This document shows, one piece after another, positions 16,120-23,319 of a stretch of DNA of 35,262 nt. The stretch comes from Candidatus Velthaea versatilis (GTDB lineage: Bacteria > Vulcanimicrobiota > Vulcanimicrobiia > Vulcanimicrobiales > Vulcanimicrobiaceae): the NCBI GenBank assembly GCA_003134035.1, contig PLAE01000161.1, positions 3,253 through 38,514 on the forward strand, read 5' to 3'. A model generated the notes under the pieces. It saw only the letters and a program-made list of their open reading frames with translations. It ran no database searches and was not told the DNA's origin. Positions within the stretch are counted from its first letter, which is position 1; every line of letters starts with the position of its first letter. A program made the position numbers and the translations under genes.

Positions 16120-16890
16120 CTACGATTTATTCAATAACTGAGGGTCCGTTTCAAAATCCGGCAGGAAAAGGAGGTTAACCTGCGTGTGAATGACCGGGTT
16201 GTAGTGTTCGAGGTGATCGTGGACCGCGACGTGCACAGTGTAGCCGAACTTGGCGAGAGCTACCTGGATTACACCCCGGTTGTCCGCATCCCATATCTCG
16301 CAGTAGATGAGCGGACGATCGCGCTCGATCAGCTTCAGCGCACCCAGAATGACCGGGACCTCGTAGTTCTCTACGTCGATCTTGATCGCATTGACCTTGC
16401 CCGGCAGGATCGTCTGGGTGGACAGCGTGTCGAGCGAGGTGCATTGCACGTCGAAGGTTTCGCCTTCGCTGACATACTGATCGGTCAATACATGGCTCAA
16501 GCCCTCCATTATCGAGCCGCCTTTCTGAGGGACCACCATCTTGAGAACGTCCGGCTTCTCGCCGATGGCCCAGGGAAAAATACTGACGGATTTCAGGTTG
16601 AACATCTTTAGGACAGTACGTAAGGCCCGGAAGTTAGCCGGGATTGGCTCAAAAGCGAAGATGCTGCCTTCAGGGCAAGCTTTTGCGAAGAGCACTGACA
16701 TTGCACCGACATTTGCGCCGATATCGAGTACCACGTCATCCGGCTTTAGAAGCTTGATGAACTGTAGTACTTCGCCTTCCTGGGGACGCAGCTTCATCGT
16801 CAACGCGACGAATATCGAGTGTAGAACGAGGTATGCATGCAAGCCGAGGACTCGTTGAAAGATTGGCTTTACGATGTTCTTAGGATTCAT
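16120..16890 (-). CDS. FkbM-family SAM-dependent methyltransferase
   Basis: 256 residues from an ATG at 16890, chosen because AGGAAGG lies about 11 nt upstream; a GTG at 17001 would add 37 residues with no ribosome site. The Rossmann methyltransferase core begins with motif I VVLDIGANVG (residues 53-62), followed by the acidic strand-2 motif IFAFEPIPANFRALR with E81. The FkbM-specific block NAIKIDVENYEVPVILGALKLI and the PLIYCEIWD strand complete the domain (PF05050). Members O-methylate sugar or polyketide hydroxyls, so methylation of a glycan residue is the likely role here. The gene is clearly less GC-rich than its neighbours and uses more A/T-ending codons, suggesting acquisition from elsewhere. 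It converges with the GT87-like gene. Confidence 0.87.
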   Translation of the reverse strand: MNPKNIVKPIFQRVLGLHAYLVLHSIFVALTMKLRPQEGEVLQFIKLLKPDDVVLDIGANVGAMSVLFAKACPEGSIFAFEPIPANFRALRTVLKMFNLKSVSIFPWAIGEKPDVLKMVVPQKGGSIMEGLSHVLTDQYVSEGETFDVQCTSLDTLSTQTILPGKVNAIKIDVENYEVPVILGALKLIERDRPLIYCEIWDADNRGVIQVALAKFGYTVHVAVHDHLEHYNPVIHTQVNLLFLPDFETDPQLLNKS

Positions 16891-17543
16891 TCGACTAAAT
16901 GCCTTCCTGTTCAGCCGGTGGGCGGGGCATTGGTTTGATGTTGCGGCCTTGATTACCGCGAGTAAGTGAGCGTCTATCTTGCCGCGAGTGGCATCCTTCA
17001 CGATGATGGCGCAAAGATACTTTCAATCATGTGGATTTTATGCGCGAGGATTTCATGCAAGGATGAAGCAGCGCGCGCTGCTTCGCGCCAAAGCCGACGC
17101 AGAAGCGCCAATTGGTGAACTGAGGCTGCGCGCGCGCGTGCTGCTGGGTCCGGACCGATATGCACGGAGGATTCACGGGTCTGAGCGCTCTGGGGCGAAA
17201 CGCGTTAGCGAGCAATCCTTCTGCGGTCGTGGTTTTCATCTCTCGCGGACCGCGCAGCGATCGGTCCAAAAGATTTCGCGATGCGACGGAACCGCGCCTG
17301 ATGCAAAGCGCTTGAAACCCGGCCGCTTCATCTGGCCGAGCGCGCATGGGTCGGGACCCCATGTTTGACTGGATAATTCGCCGCCTTACGCCGAATACTC
17401 CCGGACAATGATCGCACGTCCATGATGACTGGGTTCGGCGCGAGTCTCAATCCGCGAAAACCTCATGATATCTAAGGATCACGAGCACGTCATCCTTTTT
17501 CGTAAAGCATCGGCCCCCGCTTCGGCATGACTTCCTGCTTGCG
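16891..17543. other. Intergenic region, no gene supported
   Basis: About 650 nt upstream of the FkbM gene. Open frames of about 110-130 codons run in both directions at roughly 16979-17368, but their products are Arg/Ala/Cys-rich, match nothing I recognise and lack ribosome sites. No tRNA, terminator or long repeat was found. The promoter for the FkbM gene must lie at its left end. Confidence 0.4.
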
Positions 17544-17698
17544 CTTCGCGCGCGAAGACGGCGCATTCCGTCCAGACAGCCGTTTCGAAATCAATGTGAC
17601 CAGAAACTGCGGTATGCCGCGGTCCTGGTCACATTGATGCTTTCTTATCGCCGCGTCCTACGCCGTAGGGGCGCGAACGTGCGTTAGGCTACGCGTAG
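17544..17698. other. Palindrome-dense intergenic segment including a 14-bp perfect inverted repeat
   Basis: Five palindromes occur in 155 nt. They are CTTCGCG-CGCGAAG (17544-17557), TTTCGAAA (17583-17590), the main inverted repeat, CCTACG-C-CGTAGG (17657-17669) and CTACGCGTAG (17689-17698). The main repeat has ATCAATGTGACCAG at 17590-17603 and CTGGTCACATTGAT at 17625-17638. Its 21-nt spacer contains an inner stem CTGCGG/CCGCGG with loop TATG. On the minus strand it begins 72 nt past the lipoprotein B stop, so it could act as a terminator or transcript-end hairpin, though the following T-run is short. It could also be an operator or a mobile palindromic element. Confidence 0.6.
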
Positions 17699-17709
17699 AT
17701 CGACTGCTC

Positions 17710-19923
17710 TTAACGATTGCTAATGGCCGGTAGACCGCCCGTATTCGTCGTTATGTGCATTGCGTCCCATGAGCCGGCCTGCCAAACGCGGTTGAGGCAG
17801 GTGCCCCAGTGGAATCGGCCTTCGCCGTTGGGATACGAGTCCGGACTGCCTGAGCCGTCGCCGCCGGCGAGAAGTGACGGTTCGACATTGCTTTGAACGA
17901 AGTCGGGGAGTCCGGCTTGATCGTCTTGCAGCGTCGTCGGAACACCGAGCGCGGGACCATAGCTCACGCCGGTCGTGTCCGCAATGTAGACGCCGTAATC
18001 GGCGGCTGCCTGCAGAATGTAGCGGCAATATTCGCTTGCTCCAGTGGCGGCAATTTGTGACGAATTGAGTTTAAGGTGAAGGAGGGAACCATACTTGATC
18101 GTCGGCGATGACGGGCAAGCAGTGTCCGTCTGAACGCCGCTGACAGCCGGGTAAATACCGTTCGTGCCGCCCTGAGTGCAGGATGCCGTCAGAACCAATG
18201 CGTGAGAGATCGGGACTCCATGATGCGCTTGGTAGAAGTCGTATTGGCCTAAGAACCCAAGGGCTGCGGCGTAACCAGCATGATTGCTCGCAGCATATTG
18301 GTCTAATGTGTCTGTCGATAGGCCGCTGCCGGAATAGAGATAATATGCACCCCAACCGCAATCCGTGATGCCGCCGGTCCACTGTAGAGTATCACATTGG
18401 AAGCCGCCGTATTCTCCAGCGCCCGAAGGTGAGAACTGATCTTCGACCATGATGTGAGAATCATTGATTGCTTGCGTCTGGGCGTAAGCCGGAATCTGCG
18501 ATTGCGTACCGAGAATCGGATTACCAGAGCCGTACTCGTTCATACCCTGCCAAGTAAAAATCGGATCGCTTTGCTTGGAGATATAGACCGGCGACCCGCT
18601 CCAGAAGCTCTGCGAGTTGGAATACGCGATCTGATTGATCCAGTTACTGACTTCGGTCGAGCTCTGCGAATCGACCGCCGCCACACCGACCGCCGCCATC
18701 GTCGCGACTTTATGGTGAAAGGGTGTATTGCCGGTGAAGAGCGCGGAGTAATTGGTGTACGGGCTGCCAGTCGCCACCGGCGTTGACGTCGGAACCGGCG
18801 TCGGCGTGGGCGTGGGGGTTCCGCTCGGCGTTCCGGCTACGACGTCGATTGCCGTGACCGAGGCGTTATTTGCGGTTGCGGCAAACTGCAGCGCGATCGT
18901 TCCGGTCGCGTCCGGCACGGCTGCGAACGTCTTGGATATCGCGACATTGGTGCCGCCCGCAGTTGCGTAGATATCGAAGTTCGAGAGTACTTGGGACCCG
19001 TTTACAGAGACGTTGAACACACGTTGTCCGGCGCTTGTGAAGAACGGTTCGACGAAGTCAAGCCGAACGGAATACGAAGCGCCCGGGGTCAACTTTGGAA
19101 TCGCGTACGAGAAGGCGGATCCGACGCGCTGCGTCGTGTAGACCGTCTGCGGTGCCGCATTTGAAATCTGGCTGGTGTTTACCGCCGTGCTGGAACTGGA
19201 GTTCCAGCCGCCGCTGAAGTCGGTGTCGGCAACCCAGGCGCCGCTTCCCGTACCGCCGGCGCTAATCGCGACGCCTGGTGCGCCTGGCGCTTGCGCCGTG
19301 GTGACGTCGATTGCCGCGATCGAGGCATTGTTTTTCGTTGCCGCCAGGCTGATTGCGATCTTGCCGCTCGCGTCCGCGTTTACCGTGAACGATTTTACGA
19401 TCGCCACGTTTTGACCGCCCGCAGCTTGGAAGATATCAAAGTTGGACAGAGATTGAACGCCATTGAGGGATACGCCGAACACGCGCTGTCCCGATGTCGA
19501 GAAGAACGATTCGACGAAATGCAGCCGAACGCTATAGGCCGCGTTCGGTGTAAGATTCGGTACCGTATAGACCAAGCTCTGGCCGTACCGCTGCGATTGA
19601 TAGACGGCCGGCGGGGCCGGATTGACGACTTTGCTCGTATTGATAGCGCTCGTGACGACCGCGGCTGCGCCCGAATTGTAGTCAGTGTCGGCACCGTACG
19701 TGCCGACCGCAGCGCCACCGGCGTCAATGCCGACATATTGAGGTGATGCCGAATTGCGAACGGCCATCGTATTGCGCAGCGACGAACTTTGCGAGGAAAC
19801 AGTCTGCGAGTTTGTTGATCCGGTCACCCCGGGGAGGCTTCCAGAGCCCCCGCCGCAAGCGGTAAAGCTTGCCGCGGCCAATAGCGAACCAACGACCATC
19901 TTTAAACGATGGGTTCGTAACAT
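17710..19923 (-). CDS. Tandem-malectin lipoprotein B
   Basis: 737 residues from an ATG at 19923, fixed by GGAAGGA about 5 nt upstream; a longer in-frame start is rejected because it lacks a signal sequence. The signal peptide ends at lipobox F20-T-A-C23. Two malectin-like domains follow at about residues 63-208 and 217-362. Each has an AGG start, YSVRLxFVE and a RVFxVSxNGxQxLSNFDI core, so the pair arose by internal duplication. A Thr/Pro linker lies at 363-388. The C-terminal ~350 residues are related to lipoprotein A (DSHIMVEDQFSPSG, PISHALVL, LLHLKLNSSQIAA, AADYGVYIADT and a final LAGGDGSG...TCLNR). It is probably a surface glycan-binding lipoprotein. The gene is transcribed alone from an AT-rich leader at about 20040-20170 and is followed by the palindrome-dense segment. 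Confidence 0.82.
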   Translation of the reverse strand: MLRTHRLKMVVGSLLAAASFTACGGGSGSLPGVTGSTNSQTVSSQSSSLRNTMAVRNSASPQYVGIDAGGAAVGTYGADTDYNSGAAAVVTSAINTSKVVNPAPPAVYQSQRYGQSLVYTVPNLTPNAAYSVRLHFVESFFSTSGQRVFGVSLNGVQSLSNFDIFQAAGGQNVAIVKSFTVNADASGKIAISLAATKNNASIAAIDVTTAQAPGAPGVAISAGGTGSGAWVADTDFSGGWNSSSSTAVNTSQISNAAPQTVYTTQRVGSAFSYAIPKLTPGASYSVRLDFVEPFFTSAGQRVFNVSVNGSQVLSNFDIYATAGGTNVAISKTFAAVPDATGTIALQFAATANNASVTAIDVVAGTPSGTPTPTPTPVPTSTPVATGSPYTNYSALFTGNTPFHHKVATMAAVGVAAVDSQSSTEVSNWINQIAYSNSQSFWSGSPVYISKQSDPIFTWQGMNEYGSGNPILGTQSQIPAYAQTQAINDSHIMVEDQFSPSGAGEYGGFQCDTLQWTGGITDCGWGAYYLYSGSGLSTDTLDQYAASNHAGYAAALGFLGQYDFYQAHHGVPISHALVLTASCTQGGTNGIYPAVSGVQTDTACPSSPTIKYGSLLHLKLNSSQIAATGASEYCRYILQAAADYGVYIADTTGVSYGPALGVPTTLQDDQAGLPDFVQSNVEPSLLAGGDGSGSPDSYPNGEGRFHWGTCLNRVWQAGSWDAMHITTNTGGLPAISNR

Positions 19924-19954
19924 AAAAATCCTTCCGGGCCACCCCGCCCTATAT

Positions 19955-19967
19955 CCGTTGTCAACGG
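19955..19967 (-). promoter_or_regulatory. 13-bp palindrome in the leader of lipoprotein B
   Basis: CCGTTG-T-CAACGG lies 32 nt upstream of the start codon, between the AT-rich region and the ribosome-binding site. It has the size of an operator half-site pair but could be chance. Confidence 0.3.
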
Positions 19968-20071
19968 CATAACGCGGTACCGAAATTAGATCATATGCCA
20001 CTCTGGGCGACGGATGTGTACCAGGTCACTGCGCGACATTACAGCGTAAGCACAAATATGCAGCACAAGAT

Positions 20072-20112
20072 AAAACAAAAGAGCCTTAAGAAGAAACACA
20101 CGAGAGTAAGGC
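20072..20112 (-). terminator. Weak terminator/attenuator-like hairpin upstream of lipoprotein B
   Basis: Read on the minus strand, GCCTTA and TAAGGC (20112-20107 and 20088-20083) form a 6-bp stem with an 18-nt loop and are followed by the T-rich run TCTTTTGTTTTA. The stem is weak. If the promoter lies further upstream it would be an attenuator in the leader. Confidence 0.3.
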
Positions 20113-20532
20113 AAAGCGTTTCTAACACAACTATTCGTAAATACACGCTTCATTGTTCCGATACAGCAAATGAAGTTATCGCGCATTGTAATGAAGTCAT
20201 CGCGGGGACGCCGGAGACCGTGCCATTTGCTCGCGCTACGATGCAAGAGATTCGCGCGTGTTTTGACCGGCAACGCGGATGTGAGATTGCCTTTACGATC
20301 GAGCCTCACCGAATAGGCTGCGGAAAAACCTCCGTTCGCCCTCAGCGCTACGGTCGTGCACCCTTAGCGCGGTTCGTCTCGGGACGAATACATTCGGGTT
20401 CGATCGAGCGCTGCGGGCTCTTCCGCAACCGGCTCCAGAGCGCGGCGCAGGAGTAGTCTCGGCGGCGACACGTGCGGGTCGCGAACAGCGGCCAAGCGGC
20501 AAGCAGCACGCGTAATCGAAAGCCCCGAGCGT
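20113..20532. other. Intergenic region upstream of lipoprotein B, left of the hairpin repeats
   Basis: The first part is AT-rich compared with the window and probably holds the lipoprotein B promoter. Open frames of about 100-150 codons cover 19986-20456, but their products look random and none has a ribosome site. No RNA gene was recognised. Confidence 0.4.
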
Positions 20533-20606
20533 GGGTCGACTTCGTCGACCCTTCGCGTACGGACTTCGCCCGAGCCGCCGGTCGGCACAAGTCGGGTAAA
20601 CCCGAC
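20533..20606 (+). repeat. Hairpin-repeat unit, copy A
   Basis: A 74-bp unit. It starts with the 8-bp hairpin GGGTCGAC-TTC-GTCGACCC (20533-20551) and the linker TTCGCGT. A degenerate second hairpin and GAGCCGCC follow. It ends with the 7-bp palindrome GTCGGGT-AA-ACCCGAC (20591-20606). Order and spacing are the same as in copy B at 20745, while the stem bases differ in a compensatory way. The same linkers appear at 7252-7352. Confidence 0.65.
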
Positions 20607-20744
20607 ACGTTCCTGATATGTTCCCTGACATATTCAAGGAGGGTCGTGTCGCGGACTACTCCCCGCAGCCGGGACGGCAACACCCGACGTTCCGACGGGC
20701 TTCGAGCGCGTCGCCGAGATCGATGACCGACCCACCCCGTTAGT

Positions 20745-20817
20745 GGATCGAACTTCGTCGATCCGTCGCGTTCGGGCCTCGCCCGAGCCGCCCGCCTTCA
20801 TGTTCGGGTAAAACCGA
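20745..20817 (+). repeat. Hairpin-repeat unit, copy B
   Basis: A 73-bp unit: GGATCGA...TCGATCC (7-bp stem), linker GTCGCGT, hairpin TCGGGC-CTC-GCCCGA, GCCGCCC, and a terminal TCGGGT-AA-AACCGA. It is collinear with copy A, 212 bp away. Compared with copy A, the first stem changed from GGGTCGA to GGATCGA and its partner arm changed from TCGACCC to TCGATCC, a compensatory pair. Confidence 0.65.
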
Positions 20818-20828
20818 TATAATCGAAA

Positions 20829-20897
20829 CGAAGTCGTCTTGTCGATCCGTCGCGTTCGCAGCTCCGCTGAGTGAGCCGAGCGCAGCCGAGGGCGGCC
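20829..20897 (+). repeat. Hairpin-repeat unit, degenerate copy C
   Basis: Keeps GTCGATCC-GTCGCGT and ends in a G/C-rich GGGCGGCC block, but the left arm of the first hairpin has decayed and the second hairpin is replaced by a longer imperfect stem. It lies directly after copy B. Confidence 0.45.
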
Positions 20898-21419
20898 GTG
20901 CGCCGCTCGTCGCGAAGCCGCAAGCGGGCGTCCCACCGACGATCGAGGGCAACCGATCCCGTTCCGGAGACGGACCGGCATCATGACGGGCTAACGATCG
21001 ATCCGAGGTGACGAAGGCGTCCGGACGTGCGCCAATCTCGGCAGCGCGCGACGTGCAGCCGGTAGGCGAATCAGCGTGATTGGGGCTTTCGTCGTGTTCG
21101 ACGCCCCTGCTTCGCGCCCGGTCCCGTTGGCGGCCGATCACCGATCGGTCCGTGTCAACCGGTCCGTATCCGATGGCGTTCCACGCCCGCTTGAAATCGG
21201 CGCTATGAGTAAAGGGAGCAAGGGTACGTGCCGTTCAAGTCGCCTTCGCTAATGGCCGCTTAACGTTCTTTCCAAGCAGGGCCAATTCGGATGCTGCTGA
21301 AAAATTCAGACCCCCGCATGTTGCGGCCGGCGCGAACTTCGTTTCATGTTCTTTCGTTGTCTATCGACACAAGCCGCGTTTGCGGCGCGCCGATCTTTGG
21401 TGAGGGAGCGGTTTTAAGG
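20898..21419. other. Intergenic region before the coiled-coil gene
   Basis: About 520 nt. No convincing gene, RNA or terminator was found. The frame of the coiled-coil gene is open back to an ATG at 21291, but the extra 43 residues do not look like the rest of the protein. The promoter for the 21420-27099 cluster should be here. Confidence 0.35.
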
Positions 21420-22157
21420 TTGGAATCACGCGACGAGTCATTGGCCTCCCCCGAGCCCTTGCCGGCCGCCGAACTCGCAACGGCGCTGAGCGCCGCTCAG
21501 CAACGCGCCCTCGAACAACGACTGGCGGTCGAGAAGCTGCTGGCGGAAGCCCGCGCCCTTGAAGAGCGCCTCGCCGCGGAAGCGCTCGCGGCCCGTGTCG
21601 CGGCCCAGCGAGCGCTCGCAAGCGAGCATGCCGCGGCGGCCGTCGCAGCGGCGCAACGCGAACGGGAAGCGATCGTCGCGGTCGAGGCGGCCGCGGCGAG
21701 CAAAGCCGAGATCGCGCAGCGGCGTGAGGTGCTCGATACGTCGGTCGCTGCGGCGCGCAGCGCGCACGACGAGGCCGTCGCAGCCGTCGCGGATTGCGAA
21801 CGGCGGCTCGAAGAAGCGCGTACCGCGCTCGCTCGAACAACGCAAGCCCAAAACGATCTGGAGAAACAGCGCACCGAGCTCGTCGCCGCACAAACCGCGA
21901 CCGATGCCGACGCGGCGGCGGCCGCAGCTCAGCTAGCCGAGCACCGCGCCGAACGTCAGCGAGCCGAAACTGCATCGAGCGAGGCCGAAGCTCGCGCGCT
22001 CGAGCTGGGCGGGGACGATCTCGGCCATGCGCCCTCACTCGAACCGGTCGAAGAATTGCGTCTGCTCGAAGCGCGCGTCGCACTGCGCGCCGAAGCGGCG
22101 AAACGCGCGGCGGAGCGACGTGCCTCGGACCTCGCGCGTAACCATGTCGTCCACTGA
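21420..22157 (+). CDS. Ala/Glu-rich coiled-coil protein of unknown function
   Basis: 245 residues from a TTG at 21420 with GGAG 11 nt upstream; ATGs at 21291 and 21321 are alternatives. Residues from about 20 to 235 are an almost unbroken Ala/Glu/Arg heptad-like coiled coil (for example LAVEKLLAEARALEERLAAEA and ERRLEEARTALARTTQAQ). There is no signal peptide and no membrane helix, so it is probably cytoplasmic and elongated. The last 14 nt overlap the next gene, whose product has a cytoplasmic N-terminus and one membrane helix, so the two probably act together. I do not recognise a family. Such proteins often act as spacers, scaffolds or stator-like rods; any role here is a guess. Confidence 0.65.
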   Translation: MESRDESLASPEPLPAAELATALSAAQQRALEQRLAVEKLLAEARALEERLAAEALAARVAAQRALASEHAAAAVAAAQREREAIVAVEAAAASKAEIAQRREVLDTSVAAARSAHDEAVAAVADCERRLEEARTALARTTQAQNDLEKQRTELVAAQTATDADAAAAAAQLAEHRAERQRAETASSEAEARALELGGDDLGHAPSLEPVEELRLLEARVALRAEAAKRAAERRASDLARNHVVH

Positions 22158-23319
22158 AAGCGCGGCGTCGACCGAGCACACGGCGTCGACCGAAAGCACG
22201 GCCTGGACCGCAAGCACGGCGTCGACCGCAGGCACGGCATGGACCGAAAGCACGCTGCAGTTCGCGTATTGCAGAAACGCCGGCAATTGCACCAAGGCCG
22301 TCGCCGGCGAAACGATCGAATGGTATGTGGGGCCGGGCGAATATTGCCCGGAATGCGGCGAAGCGCTCGCGCAGGCCGGCGCGTTGCGCAGAATGCGGCA
22401 ACCGAAAAATCAGCCCGTCGCACCGCCGGTCGAACCTCCGCTCGATACGAGCCTCTTTTTGCCCACGGCGGCGGCGCCCGCACCCGTTGTGCGCCCGAAG
22501 CATTCGTCGTCGGCGAAACGGCCGCTTCCGCGCTGGATGTGGCTTGCGTACGCCGCGATCGTGGCAATCGTCGCGCTCGGCTACGTGCTGCGCCGCGGTG
22601 CCGAAGTCGGCGGCAAACCGGCTGCCGCGTTGGCGCTGTGTGCCACGCCCAGCGCAGCCCAACTGGTCTCCGACCTCGTGCGTTCATATGCGCTAAAGAC
22701 CGGCCAGCCCGCCAATACGTTCGTCATCGGCGACGAGAGTTCGTGCAGCGTCCGCTTCGGCAACATCGCCGAAACGCCGGACGCCGCGATCGCCCGCGAC
22801 GGCATCGTCGTCATCGTCAATCCGGACAACGCGCTTGCGCGCATCAGCGAGACCCAATTGCGCGCCGTTTATAGCGGGTCGATCCGCGATTGGTCGCAGC
22901 TCGGCGGCAAGCCGGGCCCGATCATCGCGATGCTTCCGCAGGCGGACACCGCCGAAGCCAAAGCACTCGAGTCGTCGCTGTTCTTCGGCATGCCGGTCGA
23001 TGCGAGCGTGGTGCGGCAGCCCACCAGCGTCGATGTGACCCGCGCGATTACCGGCGCCGACAAGACTAGCCATAAGGCGATCGGGTTGGTCGTGTTTAGC
23101 CAGGCCGTTGCCGCGAAGGTCGTCCCGATCGCGTATTTGCCGCCGCCCAACGTATTGTCGATCGGCTCGCGGAGGTATCCGTACACGCTGACGGTCGCGG
23201 TTCAAACCGTCCCCGGCCGGACCAGCCCGGCTGCGCAGCGGTTTGTCGATTTTGCGCGCTCGCGCGACGGCGCTGCGGTCGTGGCCAAAGACGGACTCAT
23301 TCCCCGAGACGACCTGTGA
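22144..23319 (+). CDS. Zinc-ribbon / single-TM / PstS-like binding-domain fusion protein
   Basis: 391 residues from an ATG at 22144, overlapping the preceding gene by 14 nt. Residues 4-39 are a Thr/Ser-rich hexapeptide repeat. Cys43, Cys49, Cys68 and Cys71 (C-x5-C ... CPEC) form a probable zinc ribbon. One hydrophobic helix (WMWLAYAAIVAIVALGYVL) follows after a Pro-rich linker. The rest resembles the type 2 periplasmic binding fold of phosphate-binding PstS proteins: ISETQLRAVYSGSIRDWSQLGGKPGPI and a late VGxxxFSQ-type segment, with AAQRFVDFARS near the end. The charged side of the helix suggests the ribbon is cytoplasmic and the binding domain periplasmic. No phosphate transporter genes are nearby. 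Its stop overlaps the next ATG (TGATG). Confidence 0.72.
   Translation: MSSTESAASTEHTASTESTAWTASTASTAGTAWTESTLQFAYCRNAGNCTKAVAGETIEWYVGPGEYCPECGEALAQAGALRRMRQPKNQPVAPPVEPPLDTSLFLPTAAAPAPVVRPKHSSSAKRPLPRWMWLAYAAIVAIVALGYVLRRGAEVGGKPAAALALCATPSAAQLVSDLVRSYALKTGQPANTFVIGDESSCSVRFGNIAETPDAAIARDGIVVIVNPDNALARISETQLRAVYSGSIRDWSQLGGKPGPIIAMLPQADTAEAKALESSLFFGMPVDASVVRQPTSVDVTRAITGADKTSHKAIGLVVFSQAVAAKVVPIAYLPPPNVLSIGSRRYPYTLTVAVQTVPGRTSPAAQRFVDFARSRDGAAVVAKDGLIPRDDL
22153..22260 (+). repeat. Six tandem 18-bp coding repeats
   Basis: Six consecutive 18-bp units starting at 22153, 22171, 22189, 22207, 22225 and 22243, consensus ACCGAAAGCACGGCGTCG. They encode the hexapeptide T-(E/A)-(S/H/G)-T-A-(S/W) at the N-terminus of the zinc-ribbon fusion. 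The length keeps the frame, so copy number could vary without breaking the gene. Confidence 0.85.

Noticed and set aside
16979-17368. Opposed open frames of about 110-130 codons upstream of the FkbM gene
   Set aside because: Neither has a start with a ribosome site or a recognisable product.
19986-20456. Open frames over the AT-rich leader of lipoprotein B
   Set aside because: They cover the likely promoter region and encode sequence of random appearance.
20795-20823. Perfect TATAAT at 20818-20823 in the repeat region
   Set aside because: No -35 element at 16-18 bp and no gene or RNA within 400 nt downstream; it is partly formed by the repeat unit.
20533-20897. CRISPR array interpretation of the repeated 74-bp units
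   Set aside because: Only two good copies, spacing not regular, each unit internally built of several hairpins, and no cas genes in the window.
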